This document shows, piece by piece, positions 8,542-17,722 of a stretch of 64,000 nt of DNA (positions are counted from its first letter, which is position 1; each line of letters opens with the position of its first letter). This stretch comes from Paenibacillus cremeus. GTDB taxonomy: Bacteria > Bacillota > Bacilli > Paenibacillales > NBRC-103111. The notes beneath the pieces are model-generated. The model was not told the DNA's origin. It ran no database searches and was given only the letters and a program-made list of their open reading frames with translations. The DNA lies in NCBI RefSeq assembly GCF_007786445.1, contig NZ_VNJI01000003.1, positions 179,230-243,229 of the forward strand, written 5' to 3'. The translations under genes and the position numbers were made by a program.

Positions 8542-9079
8542 ATGAAAGTTGTTGGTTTAGGATCACAGCGATTGAAAGTCAGCCAAGAAGGCTGGCTGTA
8601 GGGGAATGAGCACATACATTTACGGACCAAGCGATGATAAAGAAAGCTTGGCTACGCTGCATCGGGCAGTCGAACTAGGCGTAACGTTCTTTGACACCGC
8701 AGAAACCTATGGAATGGGGCACAACGAAGAATTGCTTGGCCGCGCGTTCGCTGGTTATACGTGAGCGTGTAGTGACCGCAACTAAGGTTGGCTTTGGCTT
8801 TGCGGAGGATGGTAAGGTCAAGATCGTCGATGGCAAGCGCGTAGTGGACGGAAGTCCAGAGCATGTCGTTGAAGCTATCGAAGGTTCGCTGCGCCGCCTA
8901 AAAAGGATTACATCGATCTGGTTACCTTCACCGTGTATCGACCCAATCGTGCTCATTGAGGAGACGATCGCGGCGATGAGTAAACTCGTTGCAGAAGGCA
9001 AGATCGGCCCTATCGGCTTGTCCGAAGCTGCATCCAATACAATTCGGCGTGCATATGCCATTCACCCTGTTACTGCCGA
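8542..9079 (+). pseudogene. Aldo/keto reductase remnant with several frameshifts
   Basis: A good ribosome site (GAGGTGAG) and ATG 8542 begin MKVVGLGSQRLKVS, the typical start of YhdN/IolS-like aldo/keto reductases. The frame breaks at TAG near 8598. The next frame continues GMSTYIYGPSDDKESL and FFDTAETYGMGHNEELLGRA with the catalytic-region Asp and Tyr, then breaks at TGA near 8762. A third frame gives VVTATKVGFGF and VEAIEGSLRRLK, shifts at an A-run near 8900, and resumes EETIAAMSKLVAEGKIG. The family sequence ends near HPVTA, so the last 40 percent is missing. It is clearly non-functional as assembled. Confidence 0.85.
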
Positions 9080-9482
9080 CAGATTTGATGCCATTGAGAG
9101 AAGGATCGTTTTGGTTCTGAATCAGTTAGATGTCGAACAGGTAAACTGGCATCCTAACGAGTCTAGTAATAGCATAACCAACTTGATCATTCATATTAAT
9201 GGCAATATTAACGAGCGTATAGGCAAGGGAATAAATCATAAACCATTCACAAGAGATCGCGATAAGGAATTTGAAGCACAATTTAAAACAAAGGTCGAAT
9301 TAATCGAGATGATCCAATCTTCACTTGGAGTGGTTAAAGTAGCTTTAATGACATTGAAAAACGAGCAATTTTCAGAAGTTCAACAGATAGGAAACCGTGA
9401 ACAAACGAACTTAGAGATGTTTATTCAGAGTGCGACACACTTTTCGGAACACAATTCCGTACCCAATAAGAAACCACTTTAA
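9080..9482 (+). pseudogene. DUF1572 (DinB-superfamily) remnant fused to the aldo/keto reductase remnant
   Basis: Reading on in the same frame as the preceding remnant, the protein changes abruptly to RFDAIERRIVLVLNQLD and NWHPNESSNSITNLIIHI, a clear match to the DUF1572 family of DinB-like four-helix proteins. The family's own start and first dozen residues are missing. Its end (FSEHNSVPNKKPL) lacks the usual GQVLYIGKM helix. The single open frame 8691-9482 is therefore a deletion chimera and not a real two-domain protein. Confidence 0.75.
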
Positions 9483-9639
9483 ACAAGAATTTTTCCGGTA
9501 ACACTGTTCGTGGGCTTAGCCCCCTAATGGTGCAATAAGGTGAAACGTGGTAGGGATCCATTAAGTTCCCAATGACACTATGAGAGTCTGCTTATATATT
9601 TAATATAAAGACATCATAGAGCTAACAGAGGGAACAACG

Positions 9640-10806
9640 ATGATATCCATAAAACGAATCATTCAAGCATTCATGATCATTTTGCTGCTGTTGCCCAGTT
9701 ATCGTATCGCTCATGCTGGTGTTGATGACCCTAATACAAAAGTAAATAGTATGATAGATACCTATGACCAGCGACTGAAGGACATCCAACAATTGGAAAG
9801 TCAGCAAACCGAATTGTATGGTCAGCTTTCTACCATTAATCAGCAAATTTTTGAATATGATCGATTGGTCAAAGAATTACAACCGAAGATCGATGAAGTT
9901 ACAAAAAAGATTCAGTCCTACCAAACGGAGATTGACAATGCTCAGAAACGGATGGAAGACCGAAACAGTCTTCTGAAGACTCGACTTCGAAACATCTATA
10001 TCGACGGAAGGGTTTCTTATTTGGATGTTCTTTTTTCTTCAACGAATTTTAGTGATTTTATCGACCGCATGACTTACTTGACAATGATCGTAATGAAAGA
10101 TCAGAGTCTAATACAAACCATTAATGATGAGAAAGCAAATCTGGATGGCATTCAGGAAGAGCTGCAGCAGCAGAAGAGCTTACTCGTGGAGCAGCAAAAT
10201 ACATTCACTACGGCGAAAGCGGATCAACAAAAAAAGAGCGATGAACGCCTAAGCATTCTGGCTCAGCTGCAGCAGAAGAATCAAGAAGAGAAGGGGGCTG
10301 CTGCAAAAGAAGCCGAAGAATTATCGGGGATTGATGCGCAGCTCGCTCCTGCTGTGGAAGCGCGGCTAAAGGAAACCTTAGTACAGAAAATTGATGGATC
10401 TGATGCATGGGGCTGGCCCGTTCCTTCCTCGCATGAGATCACTTCCGATTTCGGTTCTCGTGCTGATGGATTTCATGCAGGAATTGATATCGGTGCTCCT
10501 CTGGGGACATCGATCGTTGCTGTCGATAACGGGATTGTACTGTTCGCCGGGCAAGCTAACGGATTCGGCCATTGGGTCGTGATTAAACACGCTAACGGGT
10601 TAATGAGCGTATATGGGCATATGTATGGTGACGGTATTTATGTTACTGCTGGCCAAGAAGTAAAACGGGGGCAAGTCATTGCTGTCGTTGGAAGTGACGG
10701 GGAGTCCACAGGCCCGCATCTTCATTTTGGCGTCGCAACCGGAATTACTGGAACTCACATGGACTATATCGATCCCCGTACTTATTTAGGATTGGTGACT
10801 CATTAA
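9640..10806 (+). CDS. Secreted M23 peptidase with N-terminal coiled coil (EnvC/NlpD-like)
   Basis: A 388-residue protein. Residues 1-26 form a Sec signal peptide ending in IAHAG. Residues 35-250 are a long coiled coil rich in Gln, Glu and Lys, as in PcsB/EnvC-type murein hydrolase activators. The C-terminus is a LytM/M23 zinc endopeptidase domain with the intact metal site: FHAGID (His279, Asp283), YGH (His327) and GPHLHFG (His360, His362). It probably cuts peptide cross-links in peptidoglycan during growth or sporulation outside the membrane. AGAGGGAAC precedes the ATG, and a terminator follows directly. Confidence 0.92.
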   Translation: MISIKRIIQAFMIILLLLPSYRIAHAGVDDPNTKVNSMIDTYDQRLKDIQQLESQQTELYGQLSTINQQIFEYDRLVKELQPKIDEVTKKIQSYQTEIDNAQKRMEDRNSLLKTRLRNIYIDGRVSYLDVLFSSTNFSDFIDRMTYLTMIVMKDQSLIQTINDEKANLDGIQEELQQQKSLLVEQQNTFTTAKADQQKKSDERLSILAQLQQKNQEEKGAAAKEAEELSGIDAQLAPAVEARLKETLVQKIDGSDAWGWPVPSSHEITSDFGSRADGFHAGIDIGAPLGTSIVAVDNGIVLFAGQANGFGHWVVIKHANGLMSVYGHMYGDGIYVTAGQEVKRGQVIAVVGSDGESTGPHLHFGVATGITGTHMDYIDPRTYLGLVTH

Positions 10807-10811
10807 AAGTG

Positions 10812-10858
10812 AACAAGGGCGCACTGGCTATCCTCGCCAGCAGCGCTCTTGTTTTTTT
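10812..10858 (+). terminator. Intrinsic terminator after the M23 peptidase gene
   Basis: AACAAGGGCGC pairs with GCGCTCTTGTT with an inner CTGGC/GCCAG stem, followed by seven T residues. Confidence 0.85.
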
Positions 10859-10976
10859 ACCCACCATTCCCTGAGCTGGATTTGACTAACCCAAAACACG
10901 TTCGTATAGTTTAGAGTGGAGGACCAGGAAGATCTCAGTCGATTCGGAGAAATAACGCTAGGAAGGAACGAAGAAC

Positions 10977-11771
10977 ATGCTCAAAGGTAAAATAACCTTG
11001 ATCACCGGTGCGGGAAGCGGTTTGGGTAAAGACATAGCAATCGGTCTTGCATCCGAGGGGGCAGAAGTTATATTGGTTGGACGACGAGAGCCGATGCTCA
11101 AACAGACGCTAGAGGCCATCGAAAGAGAAGGCGGAAAAGCCGCTCTATACGTGACAAACGTAACGGATAAAGATGAGGTCAACATACTGGCACAACATGT
11201 GTTAGAGAAGCATGGCGTACCTGCAATGCTAGTCAATTCTGCAGGCACTTATGGGGAGATCAGCACGATTGCGGACAGCAACCCTGATATTTGGATCCAT
11301 ACCCTTATGACGAACACGGCCGGTTCGTACTTAATATGCCGGGCGTTTGTCGGAGCGATGGTCAAAGAAGGTTGGGGGAGAATCGTTAATATAACCTCTG
11401 CCGCATCGCTTTCCAAGCCGAATCCGAAGAACAGTGCGTATGCCGTCAGCAAAGCGGCGTTAAATCTGTTCACCAGACAATTGGCTGCAGAGGTGCAGGG
11501 TACTGGCGTTACGGCAAATGTGCTGCATCCAGGCGAGGTGATGACCGAGATGTTTGATACTATAAGAGCCACCTCCGCCTCCAGTGGAGATATGACGGGT
11601 TGGGTCCAGTGGGTTCAGCAGACGGGTGGGGACTCACCGGATAAGACCGTAAGGCGGATCCTTGACTTGACCAAACCCGAATCCTCCGAGATCAACGGTC
11701 AATTTCTGTGGATTAAAGATGGTCTCAAACAGCCTTTACCAAGCTGGGAAGTGGATGATTCATTACAATAA
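10977..11771 (+). CDS. Short-chain dehydrogenase/reductase (SDR)
   Basis: A 264-residue classical SDR. The NAD(P)-binding TGAGSGLG is at residues 11-18, NSAG near 88, the catalytic Ser in NITSAASL, and YAVSK with the catalytic Tyr and Lys. It should oxidise or reduce a hydroxyl or carbonyl group on a small cytoplasmic substrate. It is first in a tightly spaced run SDR-SDR-zinc dehydrogenase-sulfatase (gaps of 18 to about 50 bases), so a sugar or sugar-acid substrate is likely (inference). AGGAAGGAAC precedes the ATG. The C-terminus, which usually sets specificity, has QWVQQTGGDSPDKT and is not diagnostic. Confidence 0.88.
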   Translation: MLKGKITLITGAGSGLGKDIAIGLASEGAEVILVGRREPMLKQTLEAIEREGGKAALYVTNVTDKDEVNILAQHVLEKHGVPAMLVNSAGTYGEISTIADSNPDIWIHTLMTNTAGSYLICRAFVGAMVKEGWGRIVNITSAASLSKPNPKNSAYAVSKAALNLFTRQLAAEVQGTGVTANVLHPGEVMTEMFDTIRATSASSGDMTGWVQWVQQTGGDSPDKTVRRILDLTKPESSEINGQFLWIKDGLKQPLPSWEVDDSLQ

Positions 11772-11789
11772 AATAGGAGGAATCGGACC

Positions 11790-12566
11790 ATGGGGATTTT
11801 AGAAAAAATGCGATTGGATGGAAAGAAGGCATTAGTTACAGGAGGCGCAAGAGGCATCGGAAAGAATATCGCAATCGCTTTAGTTGAGGCAGGGGCAGAA
11901 GTTGCTATCGTGGACATTGATATGGACGAGGCCAGAAAAACTTCAGAAGAGCTAGCTGCGAATGGTGCCAAAACAATGGCTCTTCAAACGGACGTCACAT
12001 CACCTGAACAAGTGGATACAATGATTAAAGATATTGTTAGAGCATTTGGAAAATTAGATATTGCATTTTGTAACGCGGGAATCTGTATGAATATTCCAGC
12101 ATCTGAAATGACTTTTGAACAATGGAAGAAAGTTATTGATATTAACCTTACAGGCGTTTTCTTAACTGCTCAGGCAGCCGGAAAACAGATGATTAAACAA
12201 GGCAAGGGCGGTTCGATTATTAACACTGCTTCTATGTCGGCACATATTGTTAATACTCCACAGCCACAATGCTCATATAATGCATCAAAAGCAGGCGTAA
12301 TACAACTTACAAAATCATTGGCAGTCGAATGGGCGCAACAAAATATTCGAGTTAATAGTATTAGCCCTGGTTACATAGGTACGGAATTAACCTTGAACTC
12401 CCCTACACTGAAACCTTTAATTGAACAATGGAATGCCATGTCCCCGCTGCACCGTATGGGGCGCCCGGAAGAGCTGCAAGCAATCGCTGTATATTTAGCT
12501 GGAGATACGAGTCACTTTACTACAGGGGCAGATTTTATTATTGATGGTGCATTTACTTGCATCTAA
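11790..12566 (+). CDS. SDR family oxidoreductase, polyol dehydrogenase-like
   Basis: A 258-residue classical SDR with TGGARGIG (18-25), CNAG near 96, NTASMSA carrying the catalytic Ser, YNASK, and the SPGYIGTEL loop. The N-terminus MGILEKMRLDGKKALVTGGA and the overall pattern resemble NADP-dependent mannitol/sorbose-reductase-like SDRs. The start follows AGGAGG. It is 18 bases behind the first SDR and visibly AT-richer than it. With the zinc dehydrogenase next door it may form a sugar interconversion step, for example oxidation at one carbon and reduction at another. The substrate is not shown by sequence. Confidence 0.86.
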   Translation: MGILEKMRLDGKKALVTGGARGIGKNIAIALVEAGAEVAIVDIDMDEARKTSEELAANGAKTMALQTDVTSPEQVDTMIKDIVRAFGKLDIAFCNAGICMNIPASEMTFEQWKKVIDINLTGVFLTAQAAGKQMIKQGKGGSIINTASMSAHIVNTPQPQCSYNASKAGVIQLTKSLAVEWAQQNIRVNSISPGYIGTELTLNSPTLKPLIEQWNAMSPLHRMGRPEELQAIAVYLAGDTSHFTTGADFIIDGAFTCI

Positions 12567-12612
12567 GTAAGTTGGTTTATGTGTTCTCTAACACATTAAA
12601 GGTGGGATATCA

Positions 12613-13608
12613 TTGCTGGAATTATTCTTAAATAAGCCGAAGCAAATAGAACTAAAAGCTATGGCAGCGCTGCCCGCCTTGATGGACGACGAAGTGAAGA
12701 TTCAATTGATCTACGGCGGGATTTGCGGATCCGATCTTAGTGTGTTTCTTGGGAAGTTGTCGCATGCTGCTTATCCACTTCGACCGGGACATGAGTTGCT
12801 CGGACGAATCATCGAAGCGGGAAAAAACGTACCTTATGAAACGGGTACAAGGGTTATCATTCAGCCAAATTCGTATTGTGGCAAATGCCGTAGCTGTATG
12901 GATGGCAAGACCAATATTTGTCCGGAGAAGAAATCGATGGGCGTTACAGTAAATGGCGGCTTCTCAGAACAATTCGTTATCTCGTCAAAGTATGTCATGC
13001 CGGTCCCAGACGACCTTCCCGATAAAAAAGCGATACTAGTTGAACCGTTTGCCGTGATAGTGCATGCATTTAAGAAGGTTCATATTGCAAAGGGGACCAC
13101 TGTTGCTGTTATCGGGTCTGGAAATGAAGGCATGCTCGCCGTCGCACTAGCTAATTATTTAGGCGCCGATGTAACTGCTATAGACATCAATCCTATCAAG
13201 CTGGAGCTAATAAAATCGTTTGGGGGCATCAGGGCTATCCATCCGAATGAATTGAATGGGGAAACATTTGATATCGTCATAGAGGCGGCCGGGGCACAAA
13301 GTGCTTTTGAAACAGGGCTGCAGCTTGTAGCGCCGGGTGGACAAATGGTTCTGATCGGACTCACGCCAGAGGCCACCATACCAGTTGTTAGGGTAGTCAG
13401 AAGCGAAATCACCATACATGGATCAATCATCTACAACGTTCCCGATGACTTTCAGCAGGCGATGGTATACTTGCGGGATCAAAACTTTAACATTCAACCC
13501 GTTGTATCCAAAATCATTCCATTTACTGACTATAATAGCGCATTCGAAGATGCATTGTCTGGTAACTATGGGAAGATTGTAATGGATTTTGGGAAAAACC
13601 CAGTTTAG
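12613..13608 (+). CDS. Zinc-dependent alcohol dehydrogenase (sorbitol dehydrogenase-like MDR)
   Basis: A 331-residue medium-chain dehydrogenase. The catalytic-zinc ligands are seen in GGICGSD and GHELLGR, and the structural-zinc loop has Cys residues in CGKCRSCMDGKTNICP. The NAD fold shows VIGSGNEGMLAVALA. These enzymes oxidise sugar alcohols or sugars at a secondary hydroxyl. The start is TTG 12613 behind AAAGGTGGG. It is third in the run with two SDRs and the sulfatase, so it probably acts on the sugar released after desulfation and import (inference). Confidence 0.88.
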   Translation: MLELFLNKPKQIELKAMAALPALMDDEVKIQLIYGGICGSDLSVFLGKLSHAAYPLRPGHELLGRIIEAGKNVPYETGTRVIIQPNSYCGKCRSCMDGKTNICPEKKSMGVTVNGGFSEQFVISSKYVMPVPDDLPDKKAILVEPFAVIVHAFKKVHIAKGTTVAVIGSGNEGMLAVALANYLGADVTAIDINPIKLELIKSFGGIRAIHPNELNGETFDIVIEAAGAQSAFETGLQLVAPGGQMVLIGLTPEATIPVVRVVRSEITIHGSIIYNVPDDFQQAMVYLRDQNFNIQPVVSKIIPFTDYNSAFEDALSGNYGKIVMDFGKNPV

Positions 13609-13657
13609 TTCAATTTACAGAAGATAGGATGATACATAAATATCGGAGGCCCGCAGC

Positions 13658-15172
13658 ATGAAAAAGAAACCTGACATTATTTTTTTAATGACCGATCAGC
13701 AAAGATGGGATTGCATCGGCCGATTTAACTCGCAAATCATCACACCCACCCTTGACAAGCTGGCCGAGCAAGGGATTACATATACGCAGGCGGTCTGCCA
13801 AGCCCCGATGTGCGTGCCGAGTCGCACCTCGATGATGTTCGGGTATTATCCCTCCCAGCTGGGTGTCAGAACCAATTACGGCGGGTTGTTTGACGAGGAT
13901 AAGCTTCCTGGGGATCCGCTCCCGGAACTGCTTCGCAAGGCGGGGTATCAAACGGCGGGCTTCGGCAAGACGCATTGGAACCACGGACTCAAGGACTCCA
14001 ATCCTTCAACACGCGGATTTGAAGTACGGGCCGTCGGATTGGCGAAAGATAGCGGACATTACGAGCAGGGAGCCGTAATGATGGGAGACGACGATCCGGA
14101 AGGGCTGCGGGCTTACTACGAGGAAACCAAGGATTACGGCGGAGGGGAGGAGAATTCCAACGGGTATATCGGATGCACCAGCCAAATTTCCATGGAGAAG
14201 CATCGGGACGGCTGGGTGGCCGAGAAATGCTTGGATTTTATAGAAAACGGATTGGATCCTGAGAGGCCGTTGTTTTTGTATTTATCCTTTTTAAAGCCGC
14301 ATGCAGGCTTTAACGTACCGAAGCAATTTGAGGATTTATACAATCTGGATGACATTCCGGATATCCTTCAACCGCCGTGGGAAGCTGAGGCAGACACCCA
14401 TCTGGAAGCATCCGATGAAGTCAGCAGCACCAGCAGGGAGCAGTATTGGGAGAAAAGACGTGTTTGGGAGGGCATGACGCGGGACGAACGCAAACGGACA
14501 ACCCTCCGTTACTGGGCCAACTGCACTTGGCTGGACCATTACTTCGGAAGAGCGCTGGAGAAGCTCGAGCAGCAGGGCAGGCTGGATAACGCGTTGATCG
14601 TGTTTGTATCCGACCACGGAGAAATGCTGGGGGAACGAAACTTCCGATTCAGTAAATACTGCTTGTACGAAAGCAGCGTCCGGGTGCCGATGATCTTATC
14701 GGGCTCTTATATCCCGGCAGAACAAAGAGGAAACTTGGACGACAGGCCGGCCGAGCTGATCGACCTGATCCCGACCTTGGCACCGGTGGCCGGATTCGAA
14801 GCGGATCCCCGGCTGCCCGGGCTCGATTTGCTGGGCGAGAGGAAGCGCGTGGGCTCGTTCTGCGAATTTCACGGCAAAGGAGCGCCGGTCGAGCATTCCG
14901 CACCTGCCCTGATGTGGAGAACGAAGGAGTGGAAGCTGATTCTTTACCTTCCCGGGTCCATCGCCGATTCGGTAACGCGAGTGGGCGAGTACTCAGGGGA
15001 GTTGTATCATCTGAAAGAAGATCCGAACGAGTTGAATAATGTGTACCGTGAAGAACGCTTTGCGGCCGTCAGAGAGCGAATGACCGCGGAGCTGCTCATG
15101 CATCTGGCTTGCTCGTGGGCGCGTGGCCCGTTCTTTAACGATAAGCGGGGTTACTCAGCATTGGGAGGTTGA
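13658..15172 (+). CDS. Cys-type sulfatase (arylsulfatase/choline-sulfatase family)
   Basis: A 504-residue type I sulfatase. The catalytic nucleophile site is CVPSR, with Cys52 expected to be converted to formylglycine. Metal ligands are suggested by the N-terminal Asp13 in MTDQQRW and VSDHGEMLGE near residue 320. HWNHG and KPHAGFN supply further active-site His and Lys. No signal peptide is visible, so it should act in the cytoplasm on imported sulfated molecules, which fits the ABC importer directly downstream. It needs a maturation enzyme (FGE or anSME) that is not encoded in this window. It follows the zinc dehydrogenase by about 50 bases. Confidence 0.93.
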   Translation: MKKKPDIIFLMTDQQRWDCIGRFNSQIITPTLDKLAEQGITYTQAVCQAPMCVPSRTSMMFGYYPSQLGVRTNYGGLFDEDKLPGDPLPELLRKAGYQTAGFGKTHWNHGLKDSNPSTRGFEVRAVGLAKDSGHYEQGAVMMGDDDPEGLRAYYEETKDYGGGEENSNGYIGCTSQISMEKHRDGWVAEKCLDFIENGLDPERPLFLYLSFLKPHAGFNVPKQFEDLYNLDDIPDILQPPWEAEADTHLEASDEVSSTSREQYWEKRRVWEGMTRDERKRTTLRYWANCTWLDHYFGRALEKLEQQGRLDNALIVFVSDHGEMLGERNFRFSKYCLYESSVRVPMILSGSYIPAEQRGNLDDRPAELIDLIPTLAPVAGFEADPRLPGLDLLGERKRVGSFCEFHGKGAPVEHSAPALMWRTKEWKLILYLPGSIADSVTRVGEYSGELYHLKEDPNELNNVYREERFAAVRERMTAELLMHLACSWARGPFFNDKRGYSALGG

Positions 15173-15177
15173 CGTTA

Positions 15178-15208
15178 AGCGGGAGGTCTTAAGTGGCCTC
15201 CCGTTTTA
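15178..15208 (+). terminator. Intrinsic terminator after the first sulfatase gene
   Basis: CGGGAGG (15180-15186) pairs with CCTCCCG (15197-15203), followed by TTTTATT. It separates the dehydrogenase-sulfatase operon from the ABC transporter. Confidence 0.75.
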
Positions 15209-15243
15209 TTACTTTTTTAATTTAATGATGATTTAATTTCAAC

Positions 15244-15280
15244 AACAAAAAAGTCGGTTATTTGAACAAAAAAGTCGGTT
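15244..15280 (+). promoter_or_regulatory. Two 16-bp direct repeats with a 21-bp period upstream of the ABC transporter
   Basis: AACAAAAAAGTCGGTT occurs perfectly twice, at 15244-15259 and 15265-15280. The 21-bp period places both copies on the same face of the helix, as in AraC/YesN-type activator sites. The repeat ends about 30 bases upstream of the AT-rich promoter-like region and about 90 bases before the binding-protein start. I infer an activator-binding site; no regulator gene is adjacent. Confidence 0.6.
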
Positions 15281-15310
15281 TTTTATATTCCTGTCCATCC
15301 ATTTTTTGTA

Positions 15311-15335
15311 TACATTAATAATGTAAGCGCTATCA
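15311..15335. promoter_or_regulatory. cre site overlapping a 15-bp palindrome
   Basis: TGTAAGCGCTATCA at 15322-15335 fits all 14 positions of the CcpA consensus TGWAARCGYTWNCW. It overlaps the perfect inverted repeat TACATTAATAATGTA at 15311-15325. The position, about 40 bases before the solute-binding protein gene and over the likely -10 to +1 region, predicts repression by preferred sugars. A shorter related palindrome (TACATTAAATGTA) occurs at 18675-18687. Confidence 0.7.
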
Positions 15336-15372
15336 ATTACAGGCAGAAAATCCAATAGGGAGGCAAGGTACT

Positions 15373-16707
15373 ATGAAAAAAGGCTTGACGCTTCTGCTCA
15401 CAGCCGCATTCGCACTTTCATCAGTCGCATGTTCAAATGGGGGAGGACAAAACCAAACGGGAGGGGGCTCTACTGCGGCTCCCAAAAATGAAAGCGCTTC
15501 ATCTTCCTCCGACAAACCTGTAACCTTACGCATCGCTTGGTGGGGCGGACAAGCCCGGCACGATTACACATTAAAGATTTTGGAGCTTTATTCGCAAAAG
15601 CATCCAAACGTAAAATTCGAGCCGGAATACGCCGCTTTCGACGATTACTGGAAAAAGCTCGCGCCACAAGCCGCAGCGAACCAGCTGCCGGACATTATTC
15701 AAATGGACGACGCATATATCAGCCAATTTGGCGGCCGCGGTCAGCTGGAGGATTTGGGCCCATATATGGACAAGGGTTTACTCGATAAATCAAACATTGC
15801 CCAGGGCTTCCTGAAGATCGGCCAGTACGACGGCAAGCAATACCAGATTACTTTAGGCGTTAACGCTTTGGGCCCTATCGTGGATGTGGATATGTTTAAA
15901 AAAGCCGGAATCGATGTGCCTAAGAACGACTGGACTTGGGACAATATGGAGTCCGTAGCTCAAAAGCTGAAAGCAAACGGCAAAATTTTGGCCGACCGCT
16001 TGGACGTCAAAACGTACTTCCCTTACTACCTGCGCACCTTGGGCCAAACCATCTATACCACGGACGGCACTGCGCTCGGCTACAATGACGACAAGCCGTT
16101 TATCGATTATATGACGCGTTACCAAAAATGGTACGATGCCGGCTATGTGCTTCCACTGGACAAAATGGCCTTGAAGAAGCTGACGCCGGAAGACGATGAA
16201 ATGGTTTTGGGCAATGCCGGCATGAGCTTCACTTGGTCCAACCAATTTATCGCCTGGACGTCCGCCGCGAAGCGTGCTACCGATTTGATTGCCCCTCCGG
16301 GACCTAACGGTACCAAGGGACTTTTCCTCAAATCGAGCCAAGGGCTCTCCTTGACCAAAAACTCCAAGAACAAGGAAGAAGCGATCAAGTTCATTAACTT
16401 CTTCATCAACAACCTCGACGCTCATAAGATTATGAAAGGCGAGCGGGGCGTGCCGATCAACTCCATGATGCAGGAAGGGCTGAAGCCGCTGCTTTCTGCG
16501 GATGAGAAGAAAGTTTTCGACTTCGTCGCTTGGGCGGAAAAGAACAGCAGTCCTAACGATCCGCCATATCCGCCAGGCTCGGTGGAGGTTATGAATTTGC
16601 TCTCGGATACGATGGAGCAGATCCTGTACAAGAAGACATCGATTGAAGCCGGAGCGGCTAAATTCCGCAAGGATGCCAACGCCATTCTCGCGAAAAACAA
16701 AAAATAA
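15373..16707 (+). CDS. Sugar ABC transporter solute-binding lipoprotein
   Basis: A 444-residue family 1 extracellular solute-binding protein. The signal peptide ends in SSVAC, with Cys20 to be lipidated and cleaved. A Gly/Ser/Asn-rich linker follows, then the mature domain beginning VTLRIAWWGG. YAAFDDYWKKLAPQAAANQL and PDIIQMDD are typical of the sugar-binding fold. It delivers substrate to the two permeases downstream; no ATPase gene is present, so a shared MsmX-type ATPase is likely, as is usual in Bacillota. A cre site and direct repeats lie upstream. The neighbouring sulfatases suggest a sulfated saccharide as ligand (inference). Confidence 0.92.
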   Translation: MKKGLTLLLTAAFALSSVACSNGGGQNQTGGGSTAAPKNESASSSSDKPVTLRIAWWGGQARHDYTLKILELYSQKHPNVKFEPEYAAFDDYWKKLAPQAAANQLPDIIQMDDAYISQFGGRGQLEDLGPYMDKGLLDKSNIAQGFLKIGQYDGKQYQITLGVNALGPIVDVDMFKKAGIDVPKNDWTWDNMESVAQKLKANGKILADRLDVKTYFPYYLRTLGQTIYTTDGTALGYNDDKPFIDYMTRYQKWYDAGYVLPLDKMALKKLTPEDDEMVLGNAGMSFTWSNQFIAWTSAAKRATDLIAPPGPNGTKGLFLKSSQGLSLTKNSKNKEEAIKFINFFINNLDAHKIMKGERGVPINSMMQEGLKPLLSADEKKVFDFVAWAEKNSSPNDPPYPPGSVEVMNLLSDTMEQILYKKTSIEAGAAKFRKDANAILAKNKK

Positions 16708-16713
16708 CTTCGA

Positions 16714-16767
16714 AGAGAAACGGGTCAGGACAACAGCTGCGTGCTGCGTGCTGGCCCTTTTTTCTCT
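16714..16767 (+). terminator. Attenuating hairpin between binding protein and permease genes
   Basis: AGAGAAACGGGTCAG pairs with CTGGCCCTTTTTTCTCT, with the T-run inside the right arm. Partial terminators after binding-protein genes commonly keep permease expression below that of the lipoprotein. Confidence 0.55.
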
Positions 16768-16821
16768 GACGAGGGCAATGGGCTAAACAGCGCATATCAC
16801 TAGGCGGGGGTTGATTTTTCC

Positions 16822-17721
16822 ATGAAACTGCGGGATAACGACAATATTGTCGGTTATGTATTTACCGCTCCATTCATACTGGGTTTTCTCATTTTCACCA
16901 TGTTTCCGATTATTTCATCTTTATACTACTCGTTCACGGAGTACAACCTCATGGAAGCTCCAAGATGGGTTGGCTTTGATAATTATCATAAGATGTTTAC
17001 CGATGACGACAAGCTCATCAAATCGCTGCAGGTGACGTTTACGTACGTGTTTGCCAGCGTCCCGCTCCGGCTCGCCTTCGCTTTGTTTGTAGCGATGCTG
17101 CTGAATAAAGCGATTTCGGGGATCAGCTTTTACCGCTCGGCCTTCTATTTGCCTTCATTGATCGGCGGAAGCGTTGCCGTTTCTATCATGTGGATTCAAA
17201 TTTTCGGTGACAAAGGGCTGCTCAATTCGTCTCTCGGCTTAATAGGTATCCATACCGACACGTCATGGATCGGAAGTCCGGGGACCGCATTATGGACCTT
17301 GATCGCATTATCCGTCTGGCAATTTGGTTCGTCGATGCTCATCTTTTTGGCCGGGCTAAAAAATATCCCGGTATCGTATTATGAAGCGGCGGGGGTTGAT
17401 GGCGCTAACGGGTGGTACCGTTTTTTCAAAATCACGCTTCCTCTGCTTAGTCCGATCATCTTGTTTAACCTGATCATGCAAACCATCGGGGCTTTTATGA
17501 CCTTTACTCCGGCTTACGTCATTTCCCGGGGCGAAGGCGGGCCTTTGGACAATACATTACTGTATTCGCTTTACTTGTACCGCCGTGCGTTCGTGTTTTT
17601 CGAGATGGGCTACGCCTCTGCGATGGCGTGGGTTATGCTGATCATCATTGGCCTCATTACGCTTGTCATTTTCAAATCCTCGAAGTATTGGGTGCACTAC
17701 GAGGCGAAAGGGGACAAATAA
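16822..17721 (+). CDS. ABC sugar transporter permease, MalF type
   Basis: A 299-residue integral membrane protein with about six hydrophobic segments: near residues 10-32, 72-95, 106-128, 157-178, 204-226 and 263-286. The EAA loop that docks the ATPase is visible as [20 protein letters not shown], with LPLLSP following. GGGGG precedes the ATG. It is followed after one base by its partner permease, which indicates a single complex and translational coupling. Confidence 0.92.
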   Translation: MKLRDNDNIVGYVFTAPFILGFLIFTMFPIISSLYYSFTEYNLMEAPRWVGFDNYHKMFTDDDKLIKSLQVTFTYVFASVPLRLAFALFVAMLLNKAISGISFYRSAFYLPSLIGGSVAVSIMWIQIFGDKGLLNSSLGLIGIHTDTSWIGSPGTALWTLIALSVWQFGSSMLIFLAGLKNIPVSYYEAAGVDGANGWYRFFKITLPLLSPIILFNLIMQTIGAFMTFTPAYVISRGEGGPLDNTLLYSLYLYRRAFVFFEMGYASAMAWVMLIIIGLITLVIFKSSKYWVHYEAKGDK

Positions 17722-17722
17722 T

